NCBI GenBank assembly: GCA_001579985.1
Contig: LRSR01009294.1
Location: 1 to 22,870 of the forward strand
Length of the DNA: 22,870 nt
Direction of reading: 5' to 3'
Origin: Hypsibius dujardini
Taxonomy: Eukaryota; Tardigrada; Eutardigrada; Parachela; Hypsibiidae
The notes beneath the pieces were generated by a model. The model was given only the letters and a program-made list of their open reading frames with translations. It was not told the origin of the DNA and did not search any database. Made by a program: the position numbers and the translations under genes. This document shows, one piece after another, positions 11,708 through 21,318 of the stretch (its first letter is position 1; each line of letters starts with the position of its first letter).

Positions 11708-12025
11708 CTACCCATAGTTGGATCTGTAACCGCCGTAACCGCCATAGCCGGAACCGTAACCGTATCCAATGCCATAGCCAGTTCCGTATCCACCGTATCC
11801 TGTGCCATAGCTCCCATACCCGTAGTTGGGGTAATACGAATACGACGTCCCATAGCCGGAGTAGGGATAGCCTGAATAGCCCCCATAACCGCCGTAGCTA
11901 GAACCGTAGCCATATGAGGAAGGATAGCCGTAGCCAGAGCTGTAAGTATAGTAACTGACCGCTGGCCTCACCGCAAGGCACAGGACTAGGGCTAGCACAA
12001 GAAAAGCTACGCTGGTTTGAGCCAT
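11708..12025 (-). CDS. Gly/Tyr-rich secreted protein, eggshell (vitelline) type
   Basis: Single-exon gene of 105 residues. Residues 1-24 form a clear signal peptide (hydrophobic LVLALVLCLAV core, likely cut after PAVS). The mature 81 residues are about one third Tyr and one third Gly, arranged as GYG, GGY, SGY and YSYY units with Ser. There is no Cys or Lys and only one Arg. Flatworm eggshell precursors of the p14/vitelline type share this design: small, intronless, secreted and Gly/Tyr-rich. Their tyrosines are oxidised by tyrosinase and cross-linked in the hardening shell. If that holds here, it would be expressed in vitelline cells and packed in vitelline droplets. It lies on the minus strand, convergent with the unrecognised gene. 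Other Gly/Tyr-rich secreted proteins (adhesives, some nematode antimicrobial peptides) have similar composition, so the role rests on composition and flatworm context, not on sequence identity. Confidence 0.78.
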   Translation of the reverse strand: MAQTSVAFLVLALVLCLAVRPAVSYYTYSSGYGYPSSYGYGSSYGGYGGYSGYPYSGYGTSYSYYPNYGYGSYGTGYGGYGTGYGIGYGYGSGYGGYGGYRSNYG

Positions 12026-12123
12026 TTTGAGCTAAAAAACAAACGCGCTGATTGACTGTGAGAAAGTATATCGAGGACTGTTGAAAGAAAAACACTAATG
12101 CGCCCTGGCCCTGGCTGCAATAT

Positions 12124-12135
12124 TTGTTTAAATAT
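12124..12135 (-). promoter_or_regulatory. Possible TATA-like element of the eggshell-like gene
   Basis: Read on the minus strand this is CATATTTAAAC, about 100-110 bp upstream of the start codon. A weaker alternative, GATATAC, lies at about 12065-12072. Neither is proven; transcription starts cannot be seen from sequence. Confidence 0.25.
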
Positions 12136-12352
12136 GTGGTGAATTCTTCTTTTCTTCCTACGCATTGATTTTCAGGCGAATGCGTTACTCGTACATACAT
12201 CACAAGGTTTGTTTACGATTTGCCATCTTCCACGGTTGTTTACAGCCCGGTACTTCAAGTGCACAGACAATTCGAGAATGCTTGTTATGTTAAGGTAAGA
12301 ACCGGTAGCAAATATGCAGTAAACACTCTATGCGCGCATTTTTCTTCTTGAA

Positions 12353-12358
12353 ACGTGA
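12353..12358 (-). promoter_or_regulatory. TCACGT hexamer upstream of the eggshell-like gene
   Basis: On the gene strand this reads TCACGT, about 330 bp before the ATG. The same hexamer is known upstream of insect chorion genes and has been noted in schistosome eggshell genes, usually closer to the start. One hexamer at this distance can be chance. Confidence 0.25.
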
Positions 12359-12618
12359 TTGCTCTCTAATGCGAAGTTTTCAAGGTTGGAACGTTTATAG
12401 GGTACTTGAAAGTTTGCTCGGCGTGTTGCATTGTTGATCCAACTAGCATAGAAAGAGCGAGAGAGAGAGGACAGTGGGCTGGCTCAATTTTACTTTTCCC
12501 ACTGTTCAAAGGTTCTGGTAATGCGGATGCACTTGTTGGAAATTATTATGGATCGCTCGAGTAGGTTTATGCCGTAATAAAAATATATCCGCCACTTTTG
12601 AACGGGTCTGGAAGTTAT

Positions 12619-12626
12619 TATATAAG
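12619..12626 (+). promoter_or_regulatory. Candidate TATA box (TATATAAG), plus orientation
   Basis: Close match to the TATA consensus in the divergent spacer, pointing toward the secreted C2-like gene whose ATG is 730 bp downstream. A start near 12650 would then require a spliced or long 5' UTR. Confidence 0.3.
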
Positions 12627-13357
12627 CACAAAATTATAGGCAATCTGTTCTTATTTTGCGTTGAAGGTGTCTTGACAGACGTGAGTCATAGTTTGAGACC
12701 TACGTAAGACGTCGACAAAATGTGTAAGATAATTTGTGGAACTGCTATTGCGGATGCTTCCGTTTCGCGAAATACTTTAGCAGAAGGCAGAAAAAAACAA
12801 AGCTATCTGCAGCAGAACGTATGCATTCGGTGAATGAATCATGCTCTTTCCTCATTTCATGTTTTGCTTTCTGCACTTGTGAAAAGAGACACGGCAACGC
12901 CTTTCTGTTATTTTTCCCCAGCAGTAGTGTGAGCTTTCGTAAAGCTCAAGGAAATGAAGCACAAAAACCTTGCGTACAACTGGTCCTGTTTGAGCATGAT
13001 ATTATACCGCAATGTTTTTGTAGTACATACGTACAATAGCAGACCTGAAAAATATAGGTGTCTGCCTGACGCTTCATCATATTCGGATAATGTTCGTTCG
13101 GCGTTCGAGTAAATCAAAGTTTTCGTCAAGAGAGCCGATGCATAAATTGCCTGGCGTGAAAATCCGCAGGCCTAGTAATGGAACCGGTTCTCTTGTAACA
13201 ATTTTCAAACACACATAATTTAGCAAATTCACTTCTCTAATTGAGTCTGTTTACCATTTAAACGATCTGTCGTAAAGATTCGCTGTCTTCAAGACACAGC
13301 GCATGCTTTTTATGCCCAAGGAATTTACGTCAGCAATAAAGTTGGATCTACCCGGTT

Positions 13358-15490
13358 ATGGCGTTTTTATTTCAGCTGTTCTTCGGAATCTGTTCTTTTG
13401 TCTGGGTAAGCTCTTGCCTTTTATGTTACTAATATGCAGCTTTGCCGGAGTACTTTTGTGAGTCGTCCTTAGTGTTTTGGCAAGCCGTCTGGGACATCTA
13501 ACTTCCCATTTTTTTTAAGGCACCGTTGACAGGTTTATTGAAGACAACAATTGTGCCATAGAAACACAAATAAGATCATATGATCAGTCCCTTGTTTGGT
13601 ACAAGAAAACATTATAATCTTTTGAACATTTTCAGGCTGAAAATTAAAAAACTTGAAACTTTGCTCTGTCCCACACGACATAACAAAATCCAAACAACGA
13701 TTCACAAATTGACCTCTTTACAGCTCCCTAACTTAGTTCTGATTTGCTATAAATTGACCAGTGGTATTTCCTTTAGATGGTGCTGACTCAGGAGCTTGTC
13801 CCCGCGGATGAAGCTGGATTCCCGTCGAGAGCCCAGAACCGGGACTTTTCAATCACCTCATCCGGACGGCGAACTCCCTCAAGCAGTTGGCAGAACAGCA
13901 GACTTACAACAAGAAGCAACGCAAAACGATCGCTTTATCCGGATTATTTCCGCGTCGAAGTGGAAATTGTGCGATTGGAAAACCCTCAGGGCCTTCTTGT
14001 AACCGGAAAGCATTGCGATTTTTTTAATGACTGCGACCCCAGGGTCATTGCCTATCTCGATATGTAAGTCAACCTCGCGATCCTTGACCTACGACTTGCT
14101 CACTCACTCACGGGATGCCCTCCTGCGCTCTACAATAAACAAAATATTACAGAGACATTATGTTATTAAATAATGAACAGTAAACTATGTTTGACTTTAA
14201 TAAAGTAATACTGTTAGAGATTAGCATAAAGTGTTAATCAAAGATTATTACATTATCGGATTGTACTTTACAATCGGAATAATACAATCGGAAAATTCAT
14301 AAATACATTCCTTCAAAAATTATTAAACTCGAAAAATTATATTGCAAATATAGGGGTAAACACATTTGTACTTTTTTATTTCTCCAAACGTCTGCTTAGC
14401 TTAGCTTTTTTCAAATCTCAATTTAAATTCTTAACTTATTTTTCAATTATTAATTTTCTATTCTTATGGTGTTTTCAGTAATTGAGTTCAACAGTGCAAT
14501 CGGCTTGTTTGATGTTGCAACTTGGACTGTTGCCAATAACAATCTATTTACCCAAACGGGCCCGCCAAATTCGACCAGGCGTTGCGGGATTTTTCAAACA
14601 TTTCACGTGCTGTAGCAATTTAGTCTTTCATCATTTAAAAGACAGGCTTTTTGCGGTTTTGTTTTAACTTAAAAATCAGGAATGGAATATATATTTAAAC
14701 CTCGGCTATCCTTTTTCTTGGTTGGTTCTCACCTGAAATTACAAATACCTTGCGTGAAAATTCACCAAATTTTAAGCTGCGTTGAGCCATTTGCACGTTA
14801 TTCGTATTGTTATGGGTTTTTGCAATGGAACTATCTATCATTAATGCGGTCATGCCTAAAAACAGAAGCTGGTGACTGAATTTGTGTTTGTTTTCTCCTT
14901 CCAGAAGCAAACCGCGATCACCTTGGCCAGGGAATCACCCAGCATCTCGTTGGCCCATCGTCTTTGAAGGGACCAACGCCAACTCCCCGAAAATCGGAAA
15001 AATTATCAACCAAGACATCTGCGGAGGCTCACTTAGCGTACATACGCATTTTAACAGAGCATTTTTATGCTCAACGTTTTTCCTAGAAACTGCTCCAAAT
15101 GAGTAATCTCTCTTCAGGCTGTGAACGCTCGGGTGCGAGTGACCGAAGCGGATGACCTTTCCGGGCACGACGACATTGGGGATTTTGAATGTCTGTTTGA
15201 CGTGGATCCGCGTGATATTCAGCAGCCCGATTTAGCACGCTGGGGATCCGAAAAGTCATGTGAAGCTGTCAACATCCGTGGCACCAGCAAGTGAGTATAT
15301 ATATTGCCCCAGGTCGGGTGCTGTTTCAGGATCCATACTTGGACTTGTGCTACAAGTTACCCTCCCTTTCCCCTTCTCTCTTTTTTGGGATACTTAGTTT
15401 TACGAGTGTTGACCGAAACCCATCTGTTCCTCAATCTCTAGTATCAAATCCTGGCGTTTGAACATCGGTCATATCAATGCTGTGACGTAA
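13358..15490 (+). CDS. Small secreted protein with a C2-like (Notch-ligand N-terminal type) domain
   Basis: Exons: 13358-13405, 13777-14063, 14905-15037, 15118-15290, 15442-15490 (TAA). All phases agree and give 229 residues. Exon 1 encodes a signal peptide (MAFLFQLFFGICSFVW) and ends at GTAAGC. Exon 2 may begin at 13777 or at 13792 (second in-phase AG). The conserved-looking core starts YFRVEVEIVRLENPQG and continues TGKHCDFFNDCDP, then WPIVFEGTN, and ends VRVTEADDLSGHDDIGDF. A strand with N-x-x-G, paired Cys, and a final beta-strand followed by DD/Asp pairs resembles the C2-type MNNL domain at the head of Delta/Jagged proteins, or a similar calcium-binding C2 fold. No DSL or EGF exon follows, so as read here it is a stand-alone secreted domain. 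The donor at 15038 (GTACAT) is weak. Other phase-compatible last exons are 16631-16688 and 16800-16995, so the 3' end is the least certain part. Confidence 0.58.
14064..14904 (+). other. Second intron of the C2-like gene
   Basis: 841 bp, donor AT|GTAAGT, acceptor TTCTCCTTCCAG with a strong pyrimidine tract. It is AT-rich, with no gene or obvious repeat. Plus-strand frames of 60-65 codons in it (14482-14667, 14682-14879) lack coding character. Confidence 0.55.
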
Positions 15491-17806
15491 TCTGAAGGGG
15501 CGAACAAAAAAGGGAGGGTTTTGCTTTTTCGCATAACACTCGTGTAGAGATGATCCAACACTCAGGGTTTCAATTTTTTGTGAAAAGGAAACTTAAAGGA
15601 TTCTAAAGAAAACCAATTTCCGCTTTATTAAGTTAGGGAACAACGGCCAACATAAAAAAATGAAAGTGGGAGCAAACAAAAACCTTAGGAATTGTAGCCT
15701 AAGTCCAAGCTGCCCTCGACTTTCGTATTTTCAGGTGTTGACAAGTCTCCAGTGTGTTTTGATCCTTTTAGAATACCTCATGTTTCGCCATCACAAGAAG
15801 TTCTAACCCTAAATATTTGATATTATCCGAGCGAGTGCGGGGTGAAAACCAAAACGCCCACTTGTATCTTCTTTCCCATGTTTGTAACCACACCATTCAT
15901 TCGACCAATGTCCATATCTCGGGCGTTTTGCAGTAAAGGATTGAAGAACAATTGGACTTTCCAAAATTATCAAATTGGTTATGATGACTTAAAGGGCTCT
16001 TGACCAGTAAAGAGGACAGAAAGGAGGACTGAAAGGGAAGGCAAACTTGTACTCTAGCCGTCCATACAAACAAACAGGACCCTAGAGTGGCGAGCCAGCG
16101 AGGTGAGCGCAAACGGGCAAACAGTATTTTTGTCCAAAATTCGGCGCTTCGCTTTTGACCATTTTAAAATGTGTGCGGGTCTCTTCGGGGGTCTGATTTC
16201 CAAAACTTTCTTGAAGCATTTTCGAAAACTTAGCATTTGCAAAAGAAGCTGGTATTTTCTGATTCAACACAAACACTGTACTCTATCAAAGACTATAAAC
16301 ATGCGCGAGGTTAAACATATTCAAGAACGGTTTACACTTTATTTGGTTTCAAAAACAAGTTTTTGAACATTTTTGGAAATTCCGGGGTTTTGGGAAATGA
16401 AGCCCCACACCTTCAAAAGCTATGTCATCCATCGGGAATAATAAACCAAATTTCGGATTGAGCTTTGTAAAATATTATCCCTTTTGCCTGTTTATACACT
16501 CCTGGCCCGATCTTGGTTGGAAGGAGATCTGTAAGGAACCCAAAGGGGCTCCTTTAGGTGTGGGAAGGTTTGTTGCCCTTTAGAGTCGAACGTCTAAAGG
16601 TCTAAATTCTTCATCCAACTGTGGTTTCAGGCTATTTGCGAGGATGCGGACATTTGAAATTCCATCTACAAGCTGTCGGGCGGGATAAATACACATCGAG
16701 GCCACGTCCATCCAACGGAGCTCGAAAGAAAATTTATGAATAACACATCCATATTTAGATATTAATGGGATTTGTATGCCTGTTCACTTGCATTTGCAGT
16801 TCCGTACACGATGTTTTTCTTTACTGGCGTAAAAAAAACGAATTCTTTTTTAAAGCAGTCTTATTGGTGACCGCAAATGTTCCTAACCTTGTCTTACGGA
16901 ACTTGCATTCTGAAAGACTTACAAGGTCCTCCCCTAATAACTTATTAACAACGAATTTCACTTTCATTTTTGGAAGTGCAATGGTGTTGCCCTAGTAAAC
17001 TTATAGGTCATTAATTTATCGGACGCTGTTTTTTCTGTTAAATTACAGCAACGTCAATGGGCTTGAAGTAGCAAGTCAGAGTGAACTTTTTGCAGGCACG
17101 ATTCCATTTGAGCAAACGTCTACCCTTTTATGATGCTGTTTCATTGGGCACGGGTAAAAGCTAAATTTAGCTAAACTAATTGCGTTCTTGAGTCAACTGA
17201 AAATAAATTTGAATTCAGTTTGATTTGTTTGACTGGCTAAGGGCGAGATTTTTACAGGTAGTTTACGGAATTATTCTCGTGAAATTAGTAGACTAGTTTC
17301 CCATTCTTATTATTTTGTTCAACTGATTTTTAAAGTATGGAGCGCCCACTTTGTCAAAAGGTTTTTAAAGTTTTGCTCAATAGTTTCGATGCGCATTAGT
17401 TTATTTTAACTCAATAAAACCATTGAGCTAAAATTATTTAATGACCATTGAACCTATTGAACTGAAATTAACTATTGCCCAATGAAACTATTGAGCAAAA
17501 AATATGTCACTGAGTAAAAATTCAAAACTATTTTGAGACAGCGGGCGCGCCATACATAAGTAGCCAAAAGTTTTAGTTTAGTTAATTAATTTTGAGAAAA
17601 TAATAAAGCTGAGAAGTGAAGTTTTAAAAAAGAATTCGAGTTTTAGCTGCGTTTTGTAAAGTTGTTTTTTTTCGTTTCATTATCAGCAAATTCTACCGCT
17701 AATCTCCATCGTTACAGAAGCCATCAACAGACACTCCTCGATTTAAGCACTGACATAACCCGACACTGTTGAGTGAACAATTTGAAGAAGAAAAGACTAA
17801 TTTAAA
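15491..17806. other. Gene-poor stretch before PPP1R42
   Basis: No firm gene. Two phase-compatible alternative end exons for the upstream C2-like gene lie here (16631-16688 after GTGGTTTCAG, and 16800-16995 after CATTTGCAG). The MITE-like element occupies 17335-17555. Opposite-strand frames at 16054-16276 overlap one another in different frames and show no family signal. Confidence 0.5.
17335..17555. mobile_element. MITE-like element with terminal and internal inverted repeats
   Basis: The left end begins GTATGGAGCGCCC and the right end is its imperfect reverse complement, finishing GGGCGCGCCATAC. Over about 27 bp roughly 23 positions match. Further in, TTTTGCTCAATAGTTTC (17371-17387) is a perfect 17-bp inverted copy of 17484-17500. 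The centre is AT-rich with several ATTGA words. There is no coding capacity. A target-site duplication is not obvious, so the superfamily is open. Confidence 0.65.
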
Positions 17807-20164
17807 ATGGGGGTCCTGACCAGCACGACTGCGTTATCTTCCATCAGATCGAGCAGTGGCTCTGTCAGTGGGACTGATGCCGCTGATCCCGCTTTGGAGT
17901 TGGCCAAAAACACCCATTTGCACCTGGAACGCCGTGGTATCACTGAAATTGCAAGTGCACACATCTGTCCTTCTCATCTCAAACAGTAAATGATGCTGCG
18001 CCGATCTCCAAGCTTCAATAATGATCACTAGTTATAGGGCCAAATGTGCCGCTGTCCGAAATTGACCGTCCTCTACCTCTTCGACAACAAACTTCAACGG
18101 GTCTGCAACCTTGAATTTTGCCTCAACTTAACACATCTCTACCTGCAAAACAACCACATCAGACGGATCGAAAATATCGCATCATTGGTGCACCTGCAGA
18201 AGCTGTAAGATGTTTGTCTGAAACTTTGCATATGAGTTTACACTCTGCTCTACAGACGTAGCGTTTATTGGTTCCTGGTTAAATTTGTGTTTGCCTTCTT
18301 AGATTCCTCAGCAACAATCGAATAGCAATCCTTGAAGGCCTCGAGTATAATCAAGAGCTAGAAGAGCTCCATATTGACCACCAGGCACTGCGGGACGGAG
18401 AGACGTTTGATGTGTCACCGATAACGACCGATGCTCTTTCGGTACGCACTCACTAACTATTCGTGTTATATATGTGAAACCATTTGAATGCCTCAAAAGC
18501 GGCTTCTGAATTTAGATAAATATTATTTTATTCTATAAACACTTAAATTGATATCGATAATTAAACACACATTTTTATTTAAAATCAATTAATTTAGTGT
18601 ATTTAGGATATTTAATGCATATTTATAACTTAAATCCGTGGAAAATCTTTCCCATAAAATAAGCTGTACTCAAAAATAAAATTTACTTGCGTATTTAAAT
18701 TTATTGAGTATTTCATTAAACTCAAACACGTTATTTAATTAACACTATTGTAGTCTATATTAAAAAGTAGAATTAGTTACATTAACTAAAATTCATCAGG
18801 CCATCTTAAAGGAGTTAGTTGAAAGAAAAGTACATAGAACTATATCAGGGCCTAATAATAAGTTATCATCAAATTGTGATTGTAACTGCCTTCTTAATTT
18901 AAATTTGCAATTTAATTTGGTTTTGTCATTTCAATTTCTTGGAAAGCCAACAAACCTAGACGCCACATTTCAAAATGTAATTAAGACCATTTTTTGTAAA
19001 TATGAAATTATATTGTCAAATGTTTTTCGTTTTCTAATTTTTCTTAAATTAAAAGAGGCAAGGCTGTTCAATTGAATAGTTAAACGTTTCCCACACCGTA
19101 TGTTCTTTAGCACTCCCTAACGTTTTTGGACATTGCGGGAAATGAAATGTCCGACATGAGCAACATCCGGGCCTTGAGACGTCTCACGCACCTGCGCGCG
19201 GCTAGAAACCAATTCGATGATATCATGTCAATCCTTCCTGTCCTGCAGAACCTTCCTCAATTACTCGAAGCGGACTTCTCAGGCAATCCTGTCTGTAAGA
19301 CCCTTCGCTACCGGGAAATGATTGTAATCGCCAGCACCAGCATTCGTAAGTATTTAAAAAATGTACAAATGATTAGAAAAGACAAAGTACATCAGCAAAT
19401 AGCTTAGTTCTTTTTGTCATTAACTTCAAGCTGAAAAAAATTTAGTGTAGTACGTTTTATGACTAAAACTTTTTTTGCACATAGTTTTAGTCAAAGTTAA
19501 TGAACTAACTTTAGTTTACTTAAATGCATGTCTATTTTAGTAACTAAATCTTCGCTCACTTTTTTCGAAATTAAAAAAAAAGGTGTGAGACTAGGAAACT
19601 GAAGTTTAGTTTTGGTTCAGTTTAGTTTTGTCAACTCTAAAAATGATTTTACTGCAAAAAAAACAGAAAAAAAAGATTCATTGACTATTGCTTTTAGGGG
19701 TCTTGGACGGAAGGGAAGTGAGCGAGACTAACCGGCAATTTCTCCTTCGAATGAAAGACTCCCGCAGTCGCACCAGTCTTCCGTTTCACACAAAACCGAA
19801 GCAAATAGTCAGTTCCGGATTCTCACGGGAATTCACTCCACCCTCAAGCAGTCCTCTTATGAAGACCACATCTCCCCCGAAAGTTGTTTCAAAACATATT
19901 CTCCCAGGCCTGAATGCATCCTTTGCGCCACGACAGTTTGCAACCTCTAAAGCCAGCCTTCAGCCACAGGGCTCCAACGGTCCGCTCTACCAGCAAACGA
20001 GTAGTTATGTCGAAATTCCTGAAGATTTTTTACAAACTGGCCAGACAGACGGACAATTTGGAAACACAGGCTTGATGCCATCGGTTGACATGAATGAAAG
20101 GCTGGCGCATAAGCATTCCTTGGGAGAGGAAATGTTTCCTCCCCAAAACTGGAAGCTATTTTGA
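17807..20164 (+). CDS. PPP1R42: Protein phosphatase 1 regulatory subunit 42 (leucine-rich repeat protein)
   Basis: Exons: 17807-17950, 18038-18204, 18303-18441, 19111-19345, 19698-20164 (TGA), giving 383 residues. An in-frame stop (TAA at 17798) precedes the ATG. Residues 35-122 form four 22-residue SDS22-type leucine-rich repeats (LTVLYLFDNKL, LTHLYLQNNHI, LQKLFLSNNRI). These are followed by LEELHIDHQALRDGE, further repeats (LTFLDIAGNEM, LTHLRAARNQF) and an LRR cap (FSGNPVCKTLRYRE), then VLDGREVSETNRQFLL. This order and the cap-to-LDG link match PPP1R42 (LRRC67/TLRR). In mammals that protein is testis-enriched, binds protein phosphatase 1 and associates with centrosomal and microtubule structures. 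The Ser/Pro-rich tail of about 120 residues is poorly conserved in the family. Intron 1 (17951-18037) has a GCAAGT donor, so it is probably a GC-AG intron; using the nearby GT sites breaks the frame. Confidence 0.92.
17951..18037 (+). other. PPP1R42: Probable GC-AG intron of PPP1R42
   Basis: Donor ATT|GCAAGT, acceptor GTTATAG, 87 bp, phase 0. The join gives ITEI-GQMCRCPKL and keeps the leucine-rich repeat at exactly 22 residues. The canonical-looking GTAAAT at 17986 and GTGCAC at 17955 both lead to a stop in the next exon. Confidence 0.7.
18442..19110 (+). other. PPP1R42: Third intron of PPP1R42
   Basis: 669 bp, strongly AT-rich, donor TCG|GTACGC, acceptor TGTTCTTTAG, phase 0. No gene or clear repeat is seen. 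Confidence 0.6.
19460..19493. repeat. Perfect 11-bp inverted repeat in the last PPP1R42 intron
   Basis: TGACTAAAACT (19460-19470) and AGTTTTAGTCA (19483-19493) flank a 12-base loop. TTTAGT words continue around it (to about 19630), suggesting a decayed AT-rich repeat in the intron 19346-19697. Confidence 0.6.
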
Positions 20165-21318
20165 AGATTTTCAAACTAAAGATAATCTTGCCTGATTACG
20201 CTTCATGTGCTGTAAACCTAAAACTATTAATTTCGATGGGATAGAAAAACGTGTCAATTTCCATTGTCACACTTACATGCTAACCAGAGGCTCGTTTATG
20301 GCTCTTACGAATCGGAACCGGGGCAAAGGGCAAAGGACGAAGTGTTGTTTTTTTCAAGATTGAAGCCAAAATTAGACCTCTAGTCCCTAATTATTTAAAC
20401 TTGTGTCTGTGGGGGTCTGATTTCCAGTGGGCCTTCTGGAATTACTGTTATTCCTCGATAGATAGCGACAGTGCACGGGTCACGTGACGCAATGGTTGCC
20501 CGCTGTACACGTAACGTTTGCCCCTTTGCCTACCATCCACTACGAGAGAGCTGTGTGTACGACTGTATGGCATGCGAGCTACAGGCAGGGCATACGCTAA
20601 CAAATAGGGAGGGGGATCAATTAAAGGTCACACGCTCATGCGCTGTCGTCATTTATCGAGGAAATACAATATCACAGCATGGGATGAGTATTTAAAGGTT
20701 GGATATATGGAAGTGAAAAATGATTGAGCTCACTCGATCGCAAAACGTGCAACAAGAAGACTTGAACGTTGCACCGTTCATTTGTCTTATTTTTCATAAG
20801 CTTCCGAAACATTTTACTTGGTTTGTGGCGTTAAATATTCCGATGTATTATTTTTAAATAAATCGCAAGTTAAAATCCCTCACAATGAATGACGACGCGG
20901 TTGAAGGGAAACATTTCCAAGCATCAACCTCACGGTTGCACGGATAAAATTATTTTCTCTAGGGAATTATGTTTTGTTTAATTCTATTTTTTAGTGGTCT
21001 TTGTAATTCAGACTCTAAAACGCGTGTGAGTTTATGTCAGCGAAAAAATTTACTGACGTTGAGAAATGGTAAAGATTAAGAACTTCTAATGCGATATATA
21101 TTTCCTTATCCCATCGTAAAACGTATAATCTGTTTTCCTGGAAAATGAAACGACCATCCAGACGCAGTTCAAGATTCGCCTCAAAATTCTTGGAAGTCAC
21201 GCAAAATATTTCAACTTGATGCTCGCAGGAGTTAGACGTGAGCACATGTTCTGTGCTTCGAATAAACGCACGACATTCTTTTTTCCACGCCTTTCTTATT
21301 TTGCCGTCGAATTTTAAG
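20165..21318. other. Intergenic stretch between PPP1R42 and the dehydrogenase remnant
   Basis: No gene is supported. A plus frame at 20471-20695 starts with GTG and has no family signal. An AATAAA near 20856 could serve PPP1R42, though about 690 bp after its stop. A CACGTGAC site is at about 20481-20488. Confidence 0.45.

Larger units (their letters stand above)
12026..13357. other. Divergent 1.3-kb spacer between the eggshell-like and C2-like genes
   Basis: Contains no gene I can support. A short (GA)n run lies near 12449-12468. A good plus-strand TATATAAG is at 12619-12626. About 95 bp further on comes an ATG at 12720 followed at once by a donor-like GTAAGA, so a short leader exon starting near 12650 is possible, but I found no partner in phase. 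The plus frame 12734-13039 begins at TTG, has no family likeness and is probably noise. Confidence 0.45.

Noticed and set aside
12734-13039. Plus-strand frame of 101 codons, Cys-rich
   Set aside because: Starts at TTG, has no splice or family support, and the Cys are not in a recognisable spacing.
17986-18037. Canonical GT donor (GTAAAT) for PPP1R42 intron 1
   Set aside because: Joining 17985 to 18038 shifts the frame and reaches a stop within about ten codons; the GC donor at 17951 keeps the frame and the repeat length.
20471-20695. Plus-strand frame of 74 codons with several Cys
   Set aside because: Begins with GTG, no acceptor supports it and no domain is recognised.
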